Shown: positions 44,745 to 54,653 of the stretch, one piece after another
Layout of the letters: each line of letters starts with the position of its first letter
Numbering within the stretch: position 1 is the stretch's first letter
Assembly: GCF_001942625.1 (NCBI RefSeq)
Contig: NZ_MLCL01000011.1
Coordinates: 1 to 64,000, forward strand
Direction: 5' to 3'
DNA: 64,000 nucleotides
Source of the DNA: Mycobacterium syngnathidarum
GTDB taxonomy: Bacteria; Actinomycetota; Actinomycetes; Mycobacteriales; Mycobacteriaceae
The notes under the pieces: generated by a model
Seen by the model: only the letters and a program-made list of their open reading frames with translations
Told to the model about the DNA's origin: nothing
Databases searched by the model: none
Program-made: the position numbers and the translations under genes

Positions 44745-45324
44745 ACACCGACCGCTCGATGCCCACCGCCCAGGCAACCAGCGAACGCAGATATGCGAGC
44801 ACCGTGTCGTCGGGCTGGCCGGCCGGGTCCTCCAGGTGCAGGCGGGCCAGCTCCTCGATGGCCGACAACAGGATTCGTACGGTGGCACCGTCAGGATCCA
44901 CGTCCGCGCCCACCGCAGCCGACAGCGGCCGGGCGGCGACTTTCCTGGCATACCGGCGCCCGAGCTCGATGCGCTCGGCCACCTGCGGGGGCGCGCCGTC
45001 GGGTGGCCGCAGGATGATGCGCCAGCTCGTCGGCGCCGCGTGCAAGTAGGCCAGAATTCCCCTGCCCAGCTGCTCCGGGTCGAGGTCGGGCTGGTCCACG
45101 GAGCCCACCCCCGCGAACGCGATCGCCGACTCCCGGTCCAGCAGGGCCGTGGTCAGACCCGGCAGGTCGGTGAACTGTTGGTAGACAACGGTCCTGGTGA
45201 CTCCCGACCGCCCGGCCACCTGCTCGATGGTCAGTGCGGGATAGCCACCGTCGGCGACGATGTCGCGGGCCACGTCGAGCAGTTGGGCCCGGCGCTCTGC
45301 ACCACTGAGCCGGCGCCGCGTCAT
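44731..45324 (-). CDS. TetR-family regulator, operon with HpnE-like oxidoreductase
   Basis: 197 residues from ATG 45324. HTH: AQLLDVARDIVADGGYPALTIEQVAGRSGVTRTVVYQQFTDLPGLTTALLDRES. Its start overlaps the stop of the oxidoreductase by ATGA, so it is translationally coupled. A 25-bp palindrome precedes the operon (46681-46705), consistent with autoregulation of the pair. The inducer is unknown. Confidence 0.88.
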   Translation of the reverse strand: MTRRRLSGAERRAQLLDVARDIVADGGYPALTIEQVAGRSGVTRTVVYQQFTDLPGLTTALLDRESAIAFAGVGSVDQPDLDPEQLGRGILAYLHAAPTSWRIILRPPDGAPPQVAERIELGRRYARKVAARPLSAAVGADVDPDGATVRILLSAIEELARLHLEDPAGQPDDTVLAYLRSLVAWAVGIERSVSTAG

Positions 45325-46661
45325 TTCAGCAAGAGATCCACGGCCTTGGCCGCGCTCTGCACGGCGCTCTCCATGGTGGCCGACCAGTCCGTCGCGGTCC
45401 AGTCGCCGGCCAGGACGAGCGAGGGTACCGAGGTCTGTTGCGGTGGGCGCAGCGCATCGGTCCCCACCACCTGGGAGAAGGTGGCCTTGGGCATCTTGAC
45501 CACCTGCGCCTGAACCACTCTCGCGTCCCGCGCCGCCGGATAGTAGCGACGCAGCAGCGCCATCTGCTCGTCCACAATGTCGTCGTTGCTCTTGTGGATC
45601 TGCTCGTACGCGCCGCTCGTGGTCAGGCAGTACAACCAAGCGCGGTCGGTGTTGCGGCCGTGCATGAGCTGGCGGTCGAAGACCTCATCGATCACCCCGG
45701 TGCCGCCGATGAGTCCCTCGAATGCGGATTCGGTGCCCAACGGCCGGTCGAGGTAGAGATTGGTGCTGACGATAGGGGTATAACCCAGTTTGTCGGCAGC
45801 CGCATAGATCTCGGGGTGCTCGGGGAGGTCGTCGAGCAGCCCGCCGATGTTGGAGTTCGGGACCGCACACACCACCGCGTCGGCAGGAACCTCGGTGCCG
45901 TCGGCGAGCAACACCGCGGTGACGGAACCGTTTTCGATACGGATCTTTCGCGCGACGGCGCGGTAACGGACGTCGACGCCGCGTTCGGCGAACACTTTCA
46001 GCGCCCCGGCGATGTAGAGCGTGTCGAGGTCGACGGTGGGGTAACCGATGGTGACCGGGGTGCGGTGTTTGACCCCGACTCGGAACCCGGTGGCCATCAC
46101 GTTGGCGAACACCTTGGCGGATTCGCGGGCCACCGGCTCGGCGGCGATACCGAGAGCCAGCCAGTCCCACAAGGCTTCCCGCGCCGGCGCCGGCATGCCG
46201 ACCCGCTCGAACCATTGCTCGGTGGTCAGGTCCGCCAGGTCGGCCGGTTGATGCAACGCCTGCCAACCCAACCGCAGGGTCGCGCGGGCTGCCCGCAGCC
46301 GGTCAGCCCAGCTCGCGTCGGGGTGCACCCCGAACAGGGTCCGGATCGCACCGACGCCCGTGGTCTGCATGGTGACCTTGCGCCCGTCGGGCCAGCGCAG
46401 CGTGGACGATTTCGGGAACGCGATGTGCTGCCGGGTGCCCACGCTCGTCAGATAGCGGTAGAGGTGCTGATAGCCGCTGGCGATCACGTGCTGGCCGTTG
46501 TCCGGGATGTCGTCGACAGTCTCGGCGCGCATCGCATGCGTGCGTCCGCCGAGTTGGCCCCGGCGCTCCAGCAGGGTGACGTTCTTGCCCGCTTCACTCA
46601 GCCATACCGTGGCGGCCAGGCCGGCCAGCCCGCCGCCGATCACCACGTAGCGATCACCCAT
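45321..46661 (-). CDS. FAD-dependent amine-oxidase-type oxidoreductase, HpnE/phytoene-desaturase-like
   Basis: 446 residues from ATG 46661, RBS GGAGGGAG. It starts MGDRYVVIGGGLAGLAATVWLSEAGKNVTLLERRGQLGGRTHA with the Rossmann motif and GGR signature, then DNGQHVIASGYQHLYRYLTSVG, as in squalene-associated desaturases (HpnE, hydroxysqualene dehydroxylase) and phytoene desaturases. The C-terminal FAD motif is LVLAGDWTATDWSATMESAVQSA. It probably oxidises an isoprenoid or other lipid. No squalene or phytoene synthase is nearby. Confidence 0.85.
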   Translation of the reverse strand: MGDRYVVIGGGLAGLAATVWLSEAGKNVTLLERRGQLGGRTHAMRAETVDDIPDNGQHVIASGYQHLYRYLTSVGTRQHIAFPKSSTLRWPDGRKVTMQTTGVGAIRTLFGVHPDASWADRLRAARATLRLGWQALHQPADLADLTTEQWFERVGMPAPAREALWDWLALGIAAEPVARESAKVFANVMATGFRVGVKHRTPVTIGYPTVDLDTLYIAGALKVFAERGVDVRYRAVARKIRIENGSVTAVLLADGTEVPADAVVCAVPNSNIGGLLDDLPEHPEIYAAADKLGYTPIVSTNLYLDRPLGTESAFEGLIGGTGVIDEVFDRQLMHGRNTDRAWLYCLTTSGAYEQIHKSNDDIVDEQMALLRRYYPAARDARVVQAQVVKMPKATFSQVVGTDALRPPQQTSVPSLVLAGDWTATDWSATMESAVQSAAKAVDLLLK

Positions 46662-46680
46662 GTTGCAGCTCCCTCCGTCG

Positions 46681-46705
46681 ACCAACTTGCAAATTGTAAG
46701 TTAGT
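46681..46705. promoter_or_regulatory. TetR operator palindrome before the HpnE-like gene
   Basis: 25-bp imperfect palindrome; inner arms AACTTGCAA and TTGTAAGTT around a central A, 10 of 12 outer positions paired. It lies 20 bp upstream of the oxidoreductase start and 19 bp past the CoA-transferase stop. The coupled TetR is the likely ligand. Confidence 0.75.
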
Positions 46706-46723
46706 CGTCGGGGTGTGCGGGTG

Positions 46724-48037
46724 CTATTGGACGGGAGAGCGGCCCTGCGCCGCACGCTGCGCAGCCGCCAGCAATGCGTCACGGAACTGCGGGTGGGCGA
46801 TCGCGGCCAACGCCTCGCCGCGCTCACGGACCGTCCGGCCCTCCAATTCGGCTGCGCCGTACTCGGTGACGATCACGTCCACCTGATGCCGAGGTGTCGT
46901 GATGACCGCGCCGGGGCCGAACCACGGCACGATGCGTGACTGGAGCACACCGTCCTTCTCGAACGTCGAGGGCAGACATATCAATGAGCGGTCCGACAAC
47001 TCAAGGCCGGCCCCGGCCACGAAATCCTCGGCGCCGCCGATCCCGCTGAATTGATCGCCGGCGATGGTGTCGGCGACCACCTGGCCATGGATGTCGACAC
47101 CGAGCGCACCGTTGATCGTGATCATGTCGTTGTTCGCACCGATCACCTCGGGTGCGTTGACGATCTCCACGGGGAGGAACGCGACATCGGTGTTGCCGTC
47201 GAGCCACTCATAGAGATCGGTCGAGCCGAACGCGAACGTCGTCACGCTCACACCGTCGTACAGACCCTTGCCGACATTGGTGACCTTGCCGGCCCGGTGC
47301 AACTGCATGCACCCGTCGGTGAACATCTCACTGTGCAGCCCGTAGTCTCCCCCGTCCCCCTCGGCGAGCAGCGCGGCGATCTGGCTGGGGATCGAGCCGA
47401 TGCCCGTCTGCAGCGTCGCGCCCGACGGGATGTACTCGACAGCGTGCCCCGCGATCGCCCTGTCGACATCGGTGGGCGATGCCGCGGGCAGTGCAAGTGG
47501 CGCGTCAGTCGAGTGCACCAGAATGTCGATCTCATCGATGTGCAGCGCATGACGGTAATCGTCGAGCCCGAATGTCCGTGGATACGCATCCGATGCCTCG
47601 GCGACGAGCAGCCGCTGCGGATCGGCCCCCGCGCGGCGCAGTTCGCCCACGGTGCCACCCGCATGCAGCGACAGCGAGCACCAGCCACCCGCGTCGGGCG
47701 GCGACACAACGGTCGTCATCACGCGCGGTGCCTGGTGCTTGAGCAACGGGGCGAACCGACGAAAATCCGCAGGCGTGAATTCCACGTCGGCACCCATGTC
47801 CCGCAACGCCCGCTCGAAGGGACCGAAGAAGCCCGACAGAAAATGCACACCCGCCCGGGTGGACAGTTCGGTGCCCACCCCGAGCAGCGCACCGTAGACG
47901 CGCAGGTCCACCCAATCCGTACGTTCGCCCAGCGCGCGCAGGAACCCCGGAGGCTGGCCGGGCCCCAACGGAATCCCGAGCGTGTCGGTGGTCTCCAGGC
48001 GTGCAGCGGCCTGTCGGGCGGTGAGCTCTTCCGGCAT
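46724..48037 (-). CDS. Acetyl-CoA hydrolase/transferase family CoA-transferase
   Basis: 437 residues from ATG 48037 (ATG 48073 is possible). Features are the N-terminal LGPGQPPGFLRALGERTDWVDLRVYGALLG, GATLQTGIGSIPSQIAALL, GLHSEMFTDGCMQL with the probable catalytic Glu, and the C-terminal VTEYGAAELEGRTVRERGEALAAIAHPQFRDAL. It moves CoA between acetate/acyl acids such as succinate or 4-hydroxybutyrate. It ends 42 bp before the divergent operator region; 43 bp downstream of tgt, which is on the same strand. Confidence 0.9.
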   Translation of the reverse strand: MPEELTARQAAARLETTDTLGIPLGPGQPPGFLRALGERTDWVDLRVYGALLGVGTELSTRAGVHFLSGFFGPFERALRDMGADVEFTPADFRRFAPLLKHQAPRVMTTVVSPPDAGGWCSLSLHAGGTVGELRRAGADPQRLLVAEASDAYPRTFGLDDYRHALHIDEIDILVHSTDAPLALPAASPTDVDRAIAGHAVEYIPSGATLQTGIGSIPSQIAALLAEGDGGDYGLHSEMFTDGCMQLHRAGKVTNVGKGLYDGVSVTTFAFGSTDLYEWLDGNTDVAFLPVEIVNAPEVIGANNDMITINGALGVDIHGQVVADTIAGDQFSGIGGAEDFVAGAGLELSDRSLICLPSTFEKDGVLQSRIVPWFGPGAVITTPRHQVDVIVTEYGAAELEGRTVRERGEALAAIAHPQFRDALLAAAQRAAQGRSPVQ

Positions 48038-48079
48038 GGCGTCACTCTTTCGCGAGCAGACGCGTTTGTACACCCGTCG

Positions 48080-49339
<1,260 letters not shown>

Positions 49340-49408
49340 TCAACCGGATGCGCGTCCGATTTCCGTCACGGGGGCGGACGCGACCATACTGCGGACGTGA
49401 ATTTGGTC

Positions 49409-49846
49409 ATGAGCCGCCCCATTGTCATCGCCACCGGATTTGCTGTCTGTCTGGCTGCGCTCGCCGGATGCTCGTCGCAGGAATCGGGTTCGTCCGGGAA
49501 GTCCGGCCAGGGCCGGGTCACCTTCGGTCCCAATGACGCCGGTCCGGTGACCAGCGTCAGCTGTGAGACCAAAGACGGGCTGACCACGATCGGGATCGAG
49601 GGCAAGATGCCGGCCTCGGTGGTGCTGACCGAGGGGGAGGCCCCGGCGGTGCAGTCGGTGAACATCGGTGACGTGAACGGCGAGGGCGCGTCGCTGACCT
49701 ACCTGTCCGGCCTGTCCGGCGCCCCGGTGGTGGCCGCGCGCGACGGCAAGGGCTACACCATCACCGGCACCGGCATGGGCATCGACCCCAACGAGCCGGG
49801 TACCCCGGTGGACATGCCGTTCGACATCGCCGTCACCTGCCCCTAG
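49409..49846 (+). CDS. LpqH-family (19-kDa antigen) lipoprotein
   Basis: 145 residues from ATG 49409 (GTG 49397 in frame). Lipobox LAALAGC at ~15-21 gives an acylated cysteine, then a Ser/Gly linker and the beta-rich domain of mycobacterial 19-kDa antigens (VSCETKDGLTTIGIEGK...GYTITGTGMGID...FDIAVTCP) with two cysteines that likely form a disulphide. It is surface-exposed. The function is unknown beyond TLR2 recognition known for LpqH. Overlaps the dehalogenase stop convergently by 14 bp. Confidence 0.82.
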   Translation: MSRPIVIATGFAVCLAALAGCSSQESGSSGKSGQGRVTFGPNDAGPVTSVSCETKDGLTTIGIEGKMPASVVLTEGEAPAVQSVNIGDVNGEGASLTYLSGLSGAPVVAARDGKGYTITGTGMGIDPNEPGTPVDMPFDIAVTCP

Positions 49847-50756
49847 CCGTGCCGTCGGCGAGGAACTCGACGATCACCTGGGCGAGTTCCTCGCCGGCGT
49901 CTTCCTGCAGGAAATGGCCGGCATCACCGATCACCGGATGATCGATGCCCTGCGCTCCGCGCATCTCCCGCTTGAAGATCGGCGCCATACCGCCGGTGAT
50001 CGGGTCACCGTCGCTGAACGCCACCAGCATCGGGGTCTGGCTCGCCGACAACACTTTCCATGCTGACCGGTTGGCAGCCGAGGCCGGATCATCGGGGCCG
50101 GTGGGGACCAGGCCCGGCATCGCCCGGGGACCGGCACAGTAAGAATCATCGGGGAACGGCGCATCGTAGGCCGCCAGGACCTCATCGCTGACCGGGCGCC
50201 GGCAACCCGCCGCGACGAACCTGCCGACGTCGATCGTCGGCAAGCTCTGAATGGCCGTGCGAAACTGCCACCAGATCTCGGGCATCGGGATGTCGCCGGT
50301 CGGCAGTCCGGTGTTGGCCACGACGATATGGGCGAATCGGTCAGGGTGTTCTGCGGCCAGCCGCAACCCGATCAGCCCGCCCCAATCCTGGCCGACCAAC
50401 GTGACCCGCCGCAGATCGAGAACGTCGAAGGCGAGCGCGCGCATCCATTCGACGTGCCGTGCATAGCTGTGGTCCTCGATGCGGGTGGGTTTGTCCGACC
50501 GGCCGAACCCGACGAGGTCGGGGCAGATCACCTGGTGCCCGGCCGCGACCAGGATCGGGATCATCCGCCGGTACAGAAAAGACCACGATGGTTCCCCATG
50601 CAACAACAGCACCGGGTCCGCATCCGGCGGCCCGGCCTGCACCCAGGCCATCCGCAACCGACCGCCGTCGCCGTCGTCGATGTCGGAAAACTCTGGCGCA
50701 TAAGGAAATTCAGGTACCTCAGCGAAGCGGGCGTCAGGAGTGCGCAGTATTTCCAT
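49833..50756 (-). CDS. Haloalkane dehalogenase-like alpha/beta hydrolase
   Basis: 307 residues from ATG 50756. Dehalogenase signs: VLLLHGEPSWSFLYRRMIP (oxyanion), the nucleophile Asp124 followed by Trp in TLVGQDWGGLIGLRLAAEHPDRF, and the final His in IGDAGHFLQEDAGEE. The enzyme hydrolyses carbon-halogen bonds. The Asp nucleophile and Trp halide ligand favour this over epoxide hydrolase. Convergent with one LpqH-like gene, divergent from the next. Confidence 0.88.
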   Translation of the reverse strand: MEILRTPDARFAEVPEFPYAPEFSDIDDGDGGRLRMAWVQAGPPDADPVLLLHGEPSWSFLYRRMIPILVAAGHQVICPDLVGFGRSDKPTRIEDHSYARHVEWMRALAFDVLDLRRVTLVGQDWGGLIGLRLAAEHPDRFAHIVVANTGLPTGDIPMPEIWWQFRTAIQSLPTIDVGRFVAAGCRRPVSDEVLAAYDAPFPDDSYCAGPRAMPGLVPTGPDDPASAANRSAWKVLSASQTPMLVAFSDGDPITGGMAPIFKREMRGAQGIDHPVIGDAGHFLQEDAGEELAQVIVEFLADGTARGR

Positions 50757-50893
50757 GGCCTCGAACTTACGAGCGCACCGCCACCGGTACGGACAATTCC
50801 ACCAAACCCACGCCGAGCACCTGCACGAACTCCATACTTCTGCCTGACAGTCCGCCACCTGCGACGGGCTGCACAACCGTGAGGAGAGCAGTG

Positions 50894-51394
50894 GTGAAGC
50901 GTGAGTTCCTGGTAGCCGTCGGCGGCGCCGCGATCGTCATCGCCGGCCTGTCCGGCTGTTCGTCGAGCGACAAGAAAGACACCTCCGGCGAGGAAACGGC
51001 CACCGCCTCGGCTGCGCCGACGACTTCGGTGGTGAGCGGCGACACGACCGCCACGACCGGCTCGGGCACCGCCCGGGTCAGCATCGACGGCAAGGACCAC
51101 AAGGTCGAGGGCACGGTCATGTGTGCCACGGTCGCAGGCAATGTCACCCTGAACGTCGGACAGGGCATGTCCGGAGTCAGCGCCACACTCAGCGAGGGCG
51201 ACCAGCCATCGGTGACCGCCCTGGCACTCGGCAACATCGACGGAGTCAGCCTCGGCTACACCCCGGGTGTGCCCGGCGGCAGCGCCGAAGCGACCAAGGA
51301 TGGCAACAAGTACACGATCAAGGGAGAAGCGACCGGCGTGGACGGGATGAGCCCGGTAACCAAGCCTTTCGAACTCGAAGTATCCTGTCCTTGA
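50894..51394 (+). CDS. LpqH-family (19-kDa antigen) lipoprotein
   Basis: 166 residues from GTG 50894 (GTG 50891 is possible), RBS GAGGAG. VKREFLVAVGGAAIVIAGLSGC matches the MKR...GLSGC start of Mtb LpqH, followed by a Thr/Ser-rich linker (~25-60) that in LpqH is glycosylated, then DGKDHKVEGTVMCATVAGNVTL...LGYTPGVPG...GVDGMSPVTKPFELEVSCP. It is closer to Mtb LpqH than the copy at 49409. A 13-bp hairpin follows. Confidence 0.88.
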   Translation: MKREFLVAVGGAAIVIAGLSGCSSSDKKDTSGEETATASAAPTTSVVSGDTTATTGSGTARVSIDGKDHKVEGTVMCATVAGNVTLNVGQGMSGVSATLSEGDQPSVTALALGNIDGVSLGYTPGVPGGSAEATKDGNKYTIKGEATGVDGMSPVTKPFELEVSCP

Positions 51395-51427
51395 CGAAAA
51401 CACTCACAACTAGCAAAGCTCTGACAT

Positions 51428-51460
51428 AGTGTGGGCCCGGACTGATCCCGGGCCCACACT
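51428..51460 (+). terminator. Hairpin terminator after the LpqH-like gene
   Basis: Perfect 13-bp arms AGTGTGGGCCCGG (51428-51440) and CCGGGCCCACACT (51448-51460) with a 7-nt loop, no T-tract. Confidence 0.75.
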
Positions 51461-51499
51461 CCGTCCTCAGTCGTTTTCAATCGCGACCGGAGGTGCACC

Positions 51500-52870
51500 G
51501 TGGCCAATCACCGGAAACGCGGACGTACGTCTACCGCCGTCGTAGTCGGCGCCACCGCGGGAATGACCGCGATCCTCACCTTCGGACAGGTCGCCGACGC
51601 GCTCGCGGCCACGCTGCCGGGCAACAACGCTGTCATCGGAATCGGCGGCAGGGGCGACACCCTGGGTGAGCGGATCCCGAACAAGTTCGAAGGCAACTAC
51701 GTGCCGTACAACGGCGGTTATGCCGGACCGGCGGCGGATCGGTACTACCCGGTCGCATATTCGGCCACGTTGCCGATCGACACGAGCGTGGCCGACGGGC
51801 GCCAACCACTGATCGACGAAGTGACCGCGGCCCGCACCGAAGTCGGTCCGAGCGGGACGGTCTACATCGTCGGCTACTCCGAGGGAAGTCTGGTGGCCGA
51901 GAACTACAAGCGCGAACTCAATGCCGGAACAATCGACCCCGGCGGAAACATCGCGTTCGTGTACATCGCTGCACCGACGGTGCCCAACGGCGGCATCTAC
52001 GCCCGCTTCCCGAATCTGGGTCCGCTCGGACTGCTCGGCTTCACCAGCACCGGGGCCGCGGCCCCCACGCCCTACGACCAGACCTTCATCACCATCGAAT
52101 ACGACCCGATCGGCGACTTCCCGGCCTACGCCAACCCACTGTCACTGGCCAACGCCGCGGCCGGGTTCTTCTATCTGCATGGTGACCCGACGCCGGATAC
52201 CACCGACCTGAACGACCCGGACGCGATCATCGTGACGCCGATAGCCAAGCCCGGTGGCGGCACCGACACCTACATCCTGGTCAAAACCGAACACCTGCCC
52301 TTGCTGCAGCCCATCCGGGACGTGTCGCTGGCCCTGAACGCCGTGGCGTTCACCGAGCCGGTGCTCGGGGCGATCGAACCGACGCTCAAGCTCGCGGTCG
52401 ACATGGGCTACACCGATCGGGATTACTCCGATCCCGCCACACCGACCCGTTTCTCGTTGATCACTCCCCCCAAGCGGATCGCCGAGACCATCAAACAGTT
52501 GCCCGGCGCCTTGCAGGAAGGCGCGGACAACGTCAAGGACGGATTGCCGTCCACCACATCACCTTCGACGACGTCGGGACCGACCGATCGCAGCGCGACG
52601 AAGAAGGAGGATTCCAAGGTCAGCTCGCCCAAGGTCATCTCGCCCAAGGTCAGCTCGCCCACGGTCGACTCGCCCAAGATCGACGTCCCCAAGAAACCCG
52701 TCAAGCGCATGCCCACCCACCGGCGGGACGACGTGCGCAATGCCATGTCGGACGTCGCGAAGAATGTCAGGGACACGTTCAAACCGCACAAGCCGAAACA
52801 CCAGGCCAAGCCCAAGACCGAGTCATCCACCGAGTCATCCACCGAGTCAGACACGGACAAGGCCGCATAG
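51500..52870 (+). CDS. PE-PPE-domain alpha/beta hydrolase with repetitive basic tail
   Basis: 456 residues from GTG 51500. An N-terminal hydrophobic signal (STAVVVGATAGMTAILTFGQVADALA) leads into the PE-PPE hydrolase fold, with Ser nucleophile in VYIVGYSEGSLVAENY and late acids/His in FITIEYDPIGDFP and KTEHLPLLQP. Proteins of this type are mycobacterial esterases. Residues ~350-456 are low-complexity, Ser/Pro/Lys-rich, with a VSSPK-type 5-residue repeat (five units at 52616-52690) and ESST repeats. No PE or PPE N-terminal domain is present. Confidence 0.8.
   Translation: MANHRKRGRTSTAVVVGATAGMTAILTFGQVADALAATLPGNNAVIGIGGRGDTLGERIPNKFEGNYVPYNGGYAGPAADRYYPVAYSATLPIDTSVADGRQPLIDEVTAARTEVGPSGTVYIVGYSEGSLVAENYKRELNAGTIDPGGNIAFVYIAAPTVPNGGIYARFPNLGPLGLLGFTSTGAAAPTPYDQTFITIEYDPIGDFPAYANPLSLANAAAGFFYLHGDPTPDTTDLNDPDAIIVTPIAKPGGGTDTYILVKTEHLPLLQPIRDVSLALNAVAFTEPVLGAIEPTLKLAVDMGYTDRDYSDPATPTRFSLITPPKRIAETIKQLPGALQEGADNVKDGLPSTTSPSTTSGPTDRSATKKEDSKVSSPKVISPKVSSPTVDSPKIDVPKKPVKRMPTHRRDDVRNAMSDVAKNVRDTFKPHKPKHQAKPKTESSTESSTESDTDKAA
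52616..52690. repeat. 15-bp tandem repeat in the PE-PPE hydrolase gene
   Basis: Five degenerate units of AAGGTCAGCTCGCCC, encoding KVSSP-type repeats in the disordered tail. Confidence 0.75.
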
Positions 52871-52892
52871 CTTCTGATGTCATGCTGGGAGC

Positions 52893-54653
52893 ATGACTCA
52901 ACGGCGCGCCTGGTTCCTGTTGCTGTGCCTGCTCTTCTCGATCGTGGGATGTTCGTCGTCTCCTGACCCGGCCGATCGTTTTGCGGCGTTCGCCGATGCG
53001 CTGCAGCGCAAAGACGCTCATGCCGCCGCTGCCGAGACCAGCGATCCCGTGGCGGCCGAGACGGCAATCAAGTCGATGTTCGACGGCATGGGCGATGCCG
53101 CGACGGTCAAGGTCAGCACCGAACCCGATGATCAAGCCGGCGCAACACTGAAGTATCAGTGGTCTTGGGGGGAGGGCCGGGATTTCGCCTACGACACCAC
53201 CGGCACCGCCACCAAGACCGGCGACGACTGGCGCATCTCCTGGGCGCCGACGGTGTTGCACCGAGACCTGCGGGACGGCTTGAGGTTTCAATACAGCACC
53301 GACAGCGACCTGCAGACCCCGGTGCTGGACCGCACCGGTCAGCCGCTGATGACGTGGCAGACCGTGGGCGTGATCTCCCTGGAACGCGCCCACCTCGATT
53401 CGGCGGCCCCGGTCGCCGCACTGCTCGCGCCCTTCGATGCCACCACCACCGCGGAATCCATCAACGCACAGTTCGCGTCGAACTCAGATGACCGGGTGAC
53501 GGTGATGAAGCTGCGCGAAGACGACCTCGCCACGGTGCGCGACCAACTGAGCCACGTTCCCGGCGTCGCGGTGACCGAACAGGGTGAGCTGCTGACCACG
53601 GACCGGGCTTTGTCCTCACCCGCCATGAGCGGGCTGGCCCAGATCTGGCACGACCGGATCACCGAAGCCGCCGGTTGGTCGGTGTATCTGGTCGATGCGG
53701 ATGGCGCGCCCGCGCAACGATTGGCCGCACAACCACCGGCCCCCACCGAGCCGATGCGCACCACCATCGACCTGCGACTGCAGCTGCTCGCACAGCAGGC
53801 GGTGGCCCAGGAGGGCCGGCCCGCCGTCGTGGTGGCGATCTCCGGTTCGACGGGCGGCATCTTGGCCGCCGCGCAGAACTCTGCCGCCGATCCGCAAGGC
53901 GCCATTGCCTTTTCGGGCCTCTATCCACCAGGGTCGACATTCAAGACGATCACCACGGCTGCCGCACTGGAGGCCAACCTTGCGACCCCGGCATCCCCCG
54001 TGGCCTGCCCTGGACGGTTGACCATCGAGAACCGCACCATTCCCAACGACGACGACTTCGACCTGGGGACAGTGCCGTTGACGTCGGCGTTCTCCCATTC
54101 GTGCAACACCAGCATGGCGGCACTGTCGGACAAGCTGCCCGCCGATGCACTGACCAAGACCGCCCGCGCCTTCGGCATCGGGGTGGACTTCACCATCCCC
54201 GGCCTGACCACGGTGACAGGCAAGGTTCCCAACGCCGACACCGCCGCACAACGGGTCGAGAACGGTATCGGCCAGGGCACCGTGACCGTCAGCCCGTTCG
54301 GGCTCGCGGTGGCCGAGGCCAGCCTCGCCCACGGCTCGACCATCCTGCCCAACCTGGTCGACGGCGACAAGGTGACCGCCGATACCCCCTCGCAGCCCCT
54401 GCCTGCCACCGTCACCGCGGCGCTACGGGACATGATGCGCAAAACCGTGACCGAAGGAACGGCAAGCCAATTGAGCGACATCCCCGACCTGGGCGGCAAG
54501 ACGGGGACGGCGGAGTTCGGCGACAACACGCATTCACACGGTTGGTTCGCCGGGATCGCCGGTGACATCGCGTTCGCCACCCTGGTGGTGGGCGGCGACT
54601 CGTCGGCGCCCGCGGTCAAGATCTCCGGCGACTTCCTGCGATCGGCCGGCTAG
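52893..54653 (+). CDS. Penicillin-binding lipoprotein (class B transpeptidase, Rv2864c type)
   Basis: 586 residues from ATG 52893. A lipobox (LLFSIVGC) is followed by an NTF2-like MecA_N domain (PADRFAAFADALQRKDAHAAAAETSD), a dimerisation part (LDRTGQPLMTWQTVGVISLE) and a transpeptidase domain with Ser348 in GSTFK, SCN in FSHSCNTSM and KTG in LGGKTGTAEF. It cross-links peptidoglycan peptides outside the membrane and is the target of beta-lactams. It resembles mycobacterial PBP-lipo. Ends in a 4-bp convergent overlap with the reactivase. Confidence 0.92.
   Translation: MTQRRAWFLLLCLLFSIVGCSSSPDPADRFAAFADALQRKDAHAAAAETSDPVAAETAIKSMFDGMGDAATVKVSTEPDDQAGATLKYQWSWGEGRDFAYDTTGTATKTGDDWRISWAPTVLHRDLRDGLRFQYSTDSDLQTPVLDRTGQPLMTWQTVGVISLERAHLDSAAPVAALLAPFDATTTAESINAQFASNSDDRVTVMKLREDDLATVRDQLSHVPGVAVTEQGELLTTDRALSSPAMSGLAQIWHDRITEAAGWSVYLVDADGAPAQRLAAQPPAPTEPMRTTIDLRLQLLAQQAVAQEGRPAVVVAISGSTGGILAAAQNSAADPQGAIAFSGLYPPGSTFKTITTAAALEANLATPASPVACPGRLTIENRTIPNDDDFDLGTVPLTSAFSHSCNTSMAALSDKLPADALTKTARAFGIGVDFTIPGLTTVTGKVPNADTAAQRVENGIGQGTVTVSPFGLAVAEASLAHGSTILPNLVDGDKVTADTPSQPLPATVTAALRDMMRKTVTEGTASQLSDIPDLGGKTGTAEFGDNTHSHGWFAGIAGDIAFATLVVGGDSSAPAVKISGDFLRSAG

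Noticed and set aside
52616..52690. Possible CRISPR-like array
   Set aside because: Units are 15 bp, contiguous without spacers, and in frame with the hydrolase gene, so they are a coding tandem repeat.
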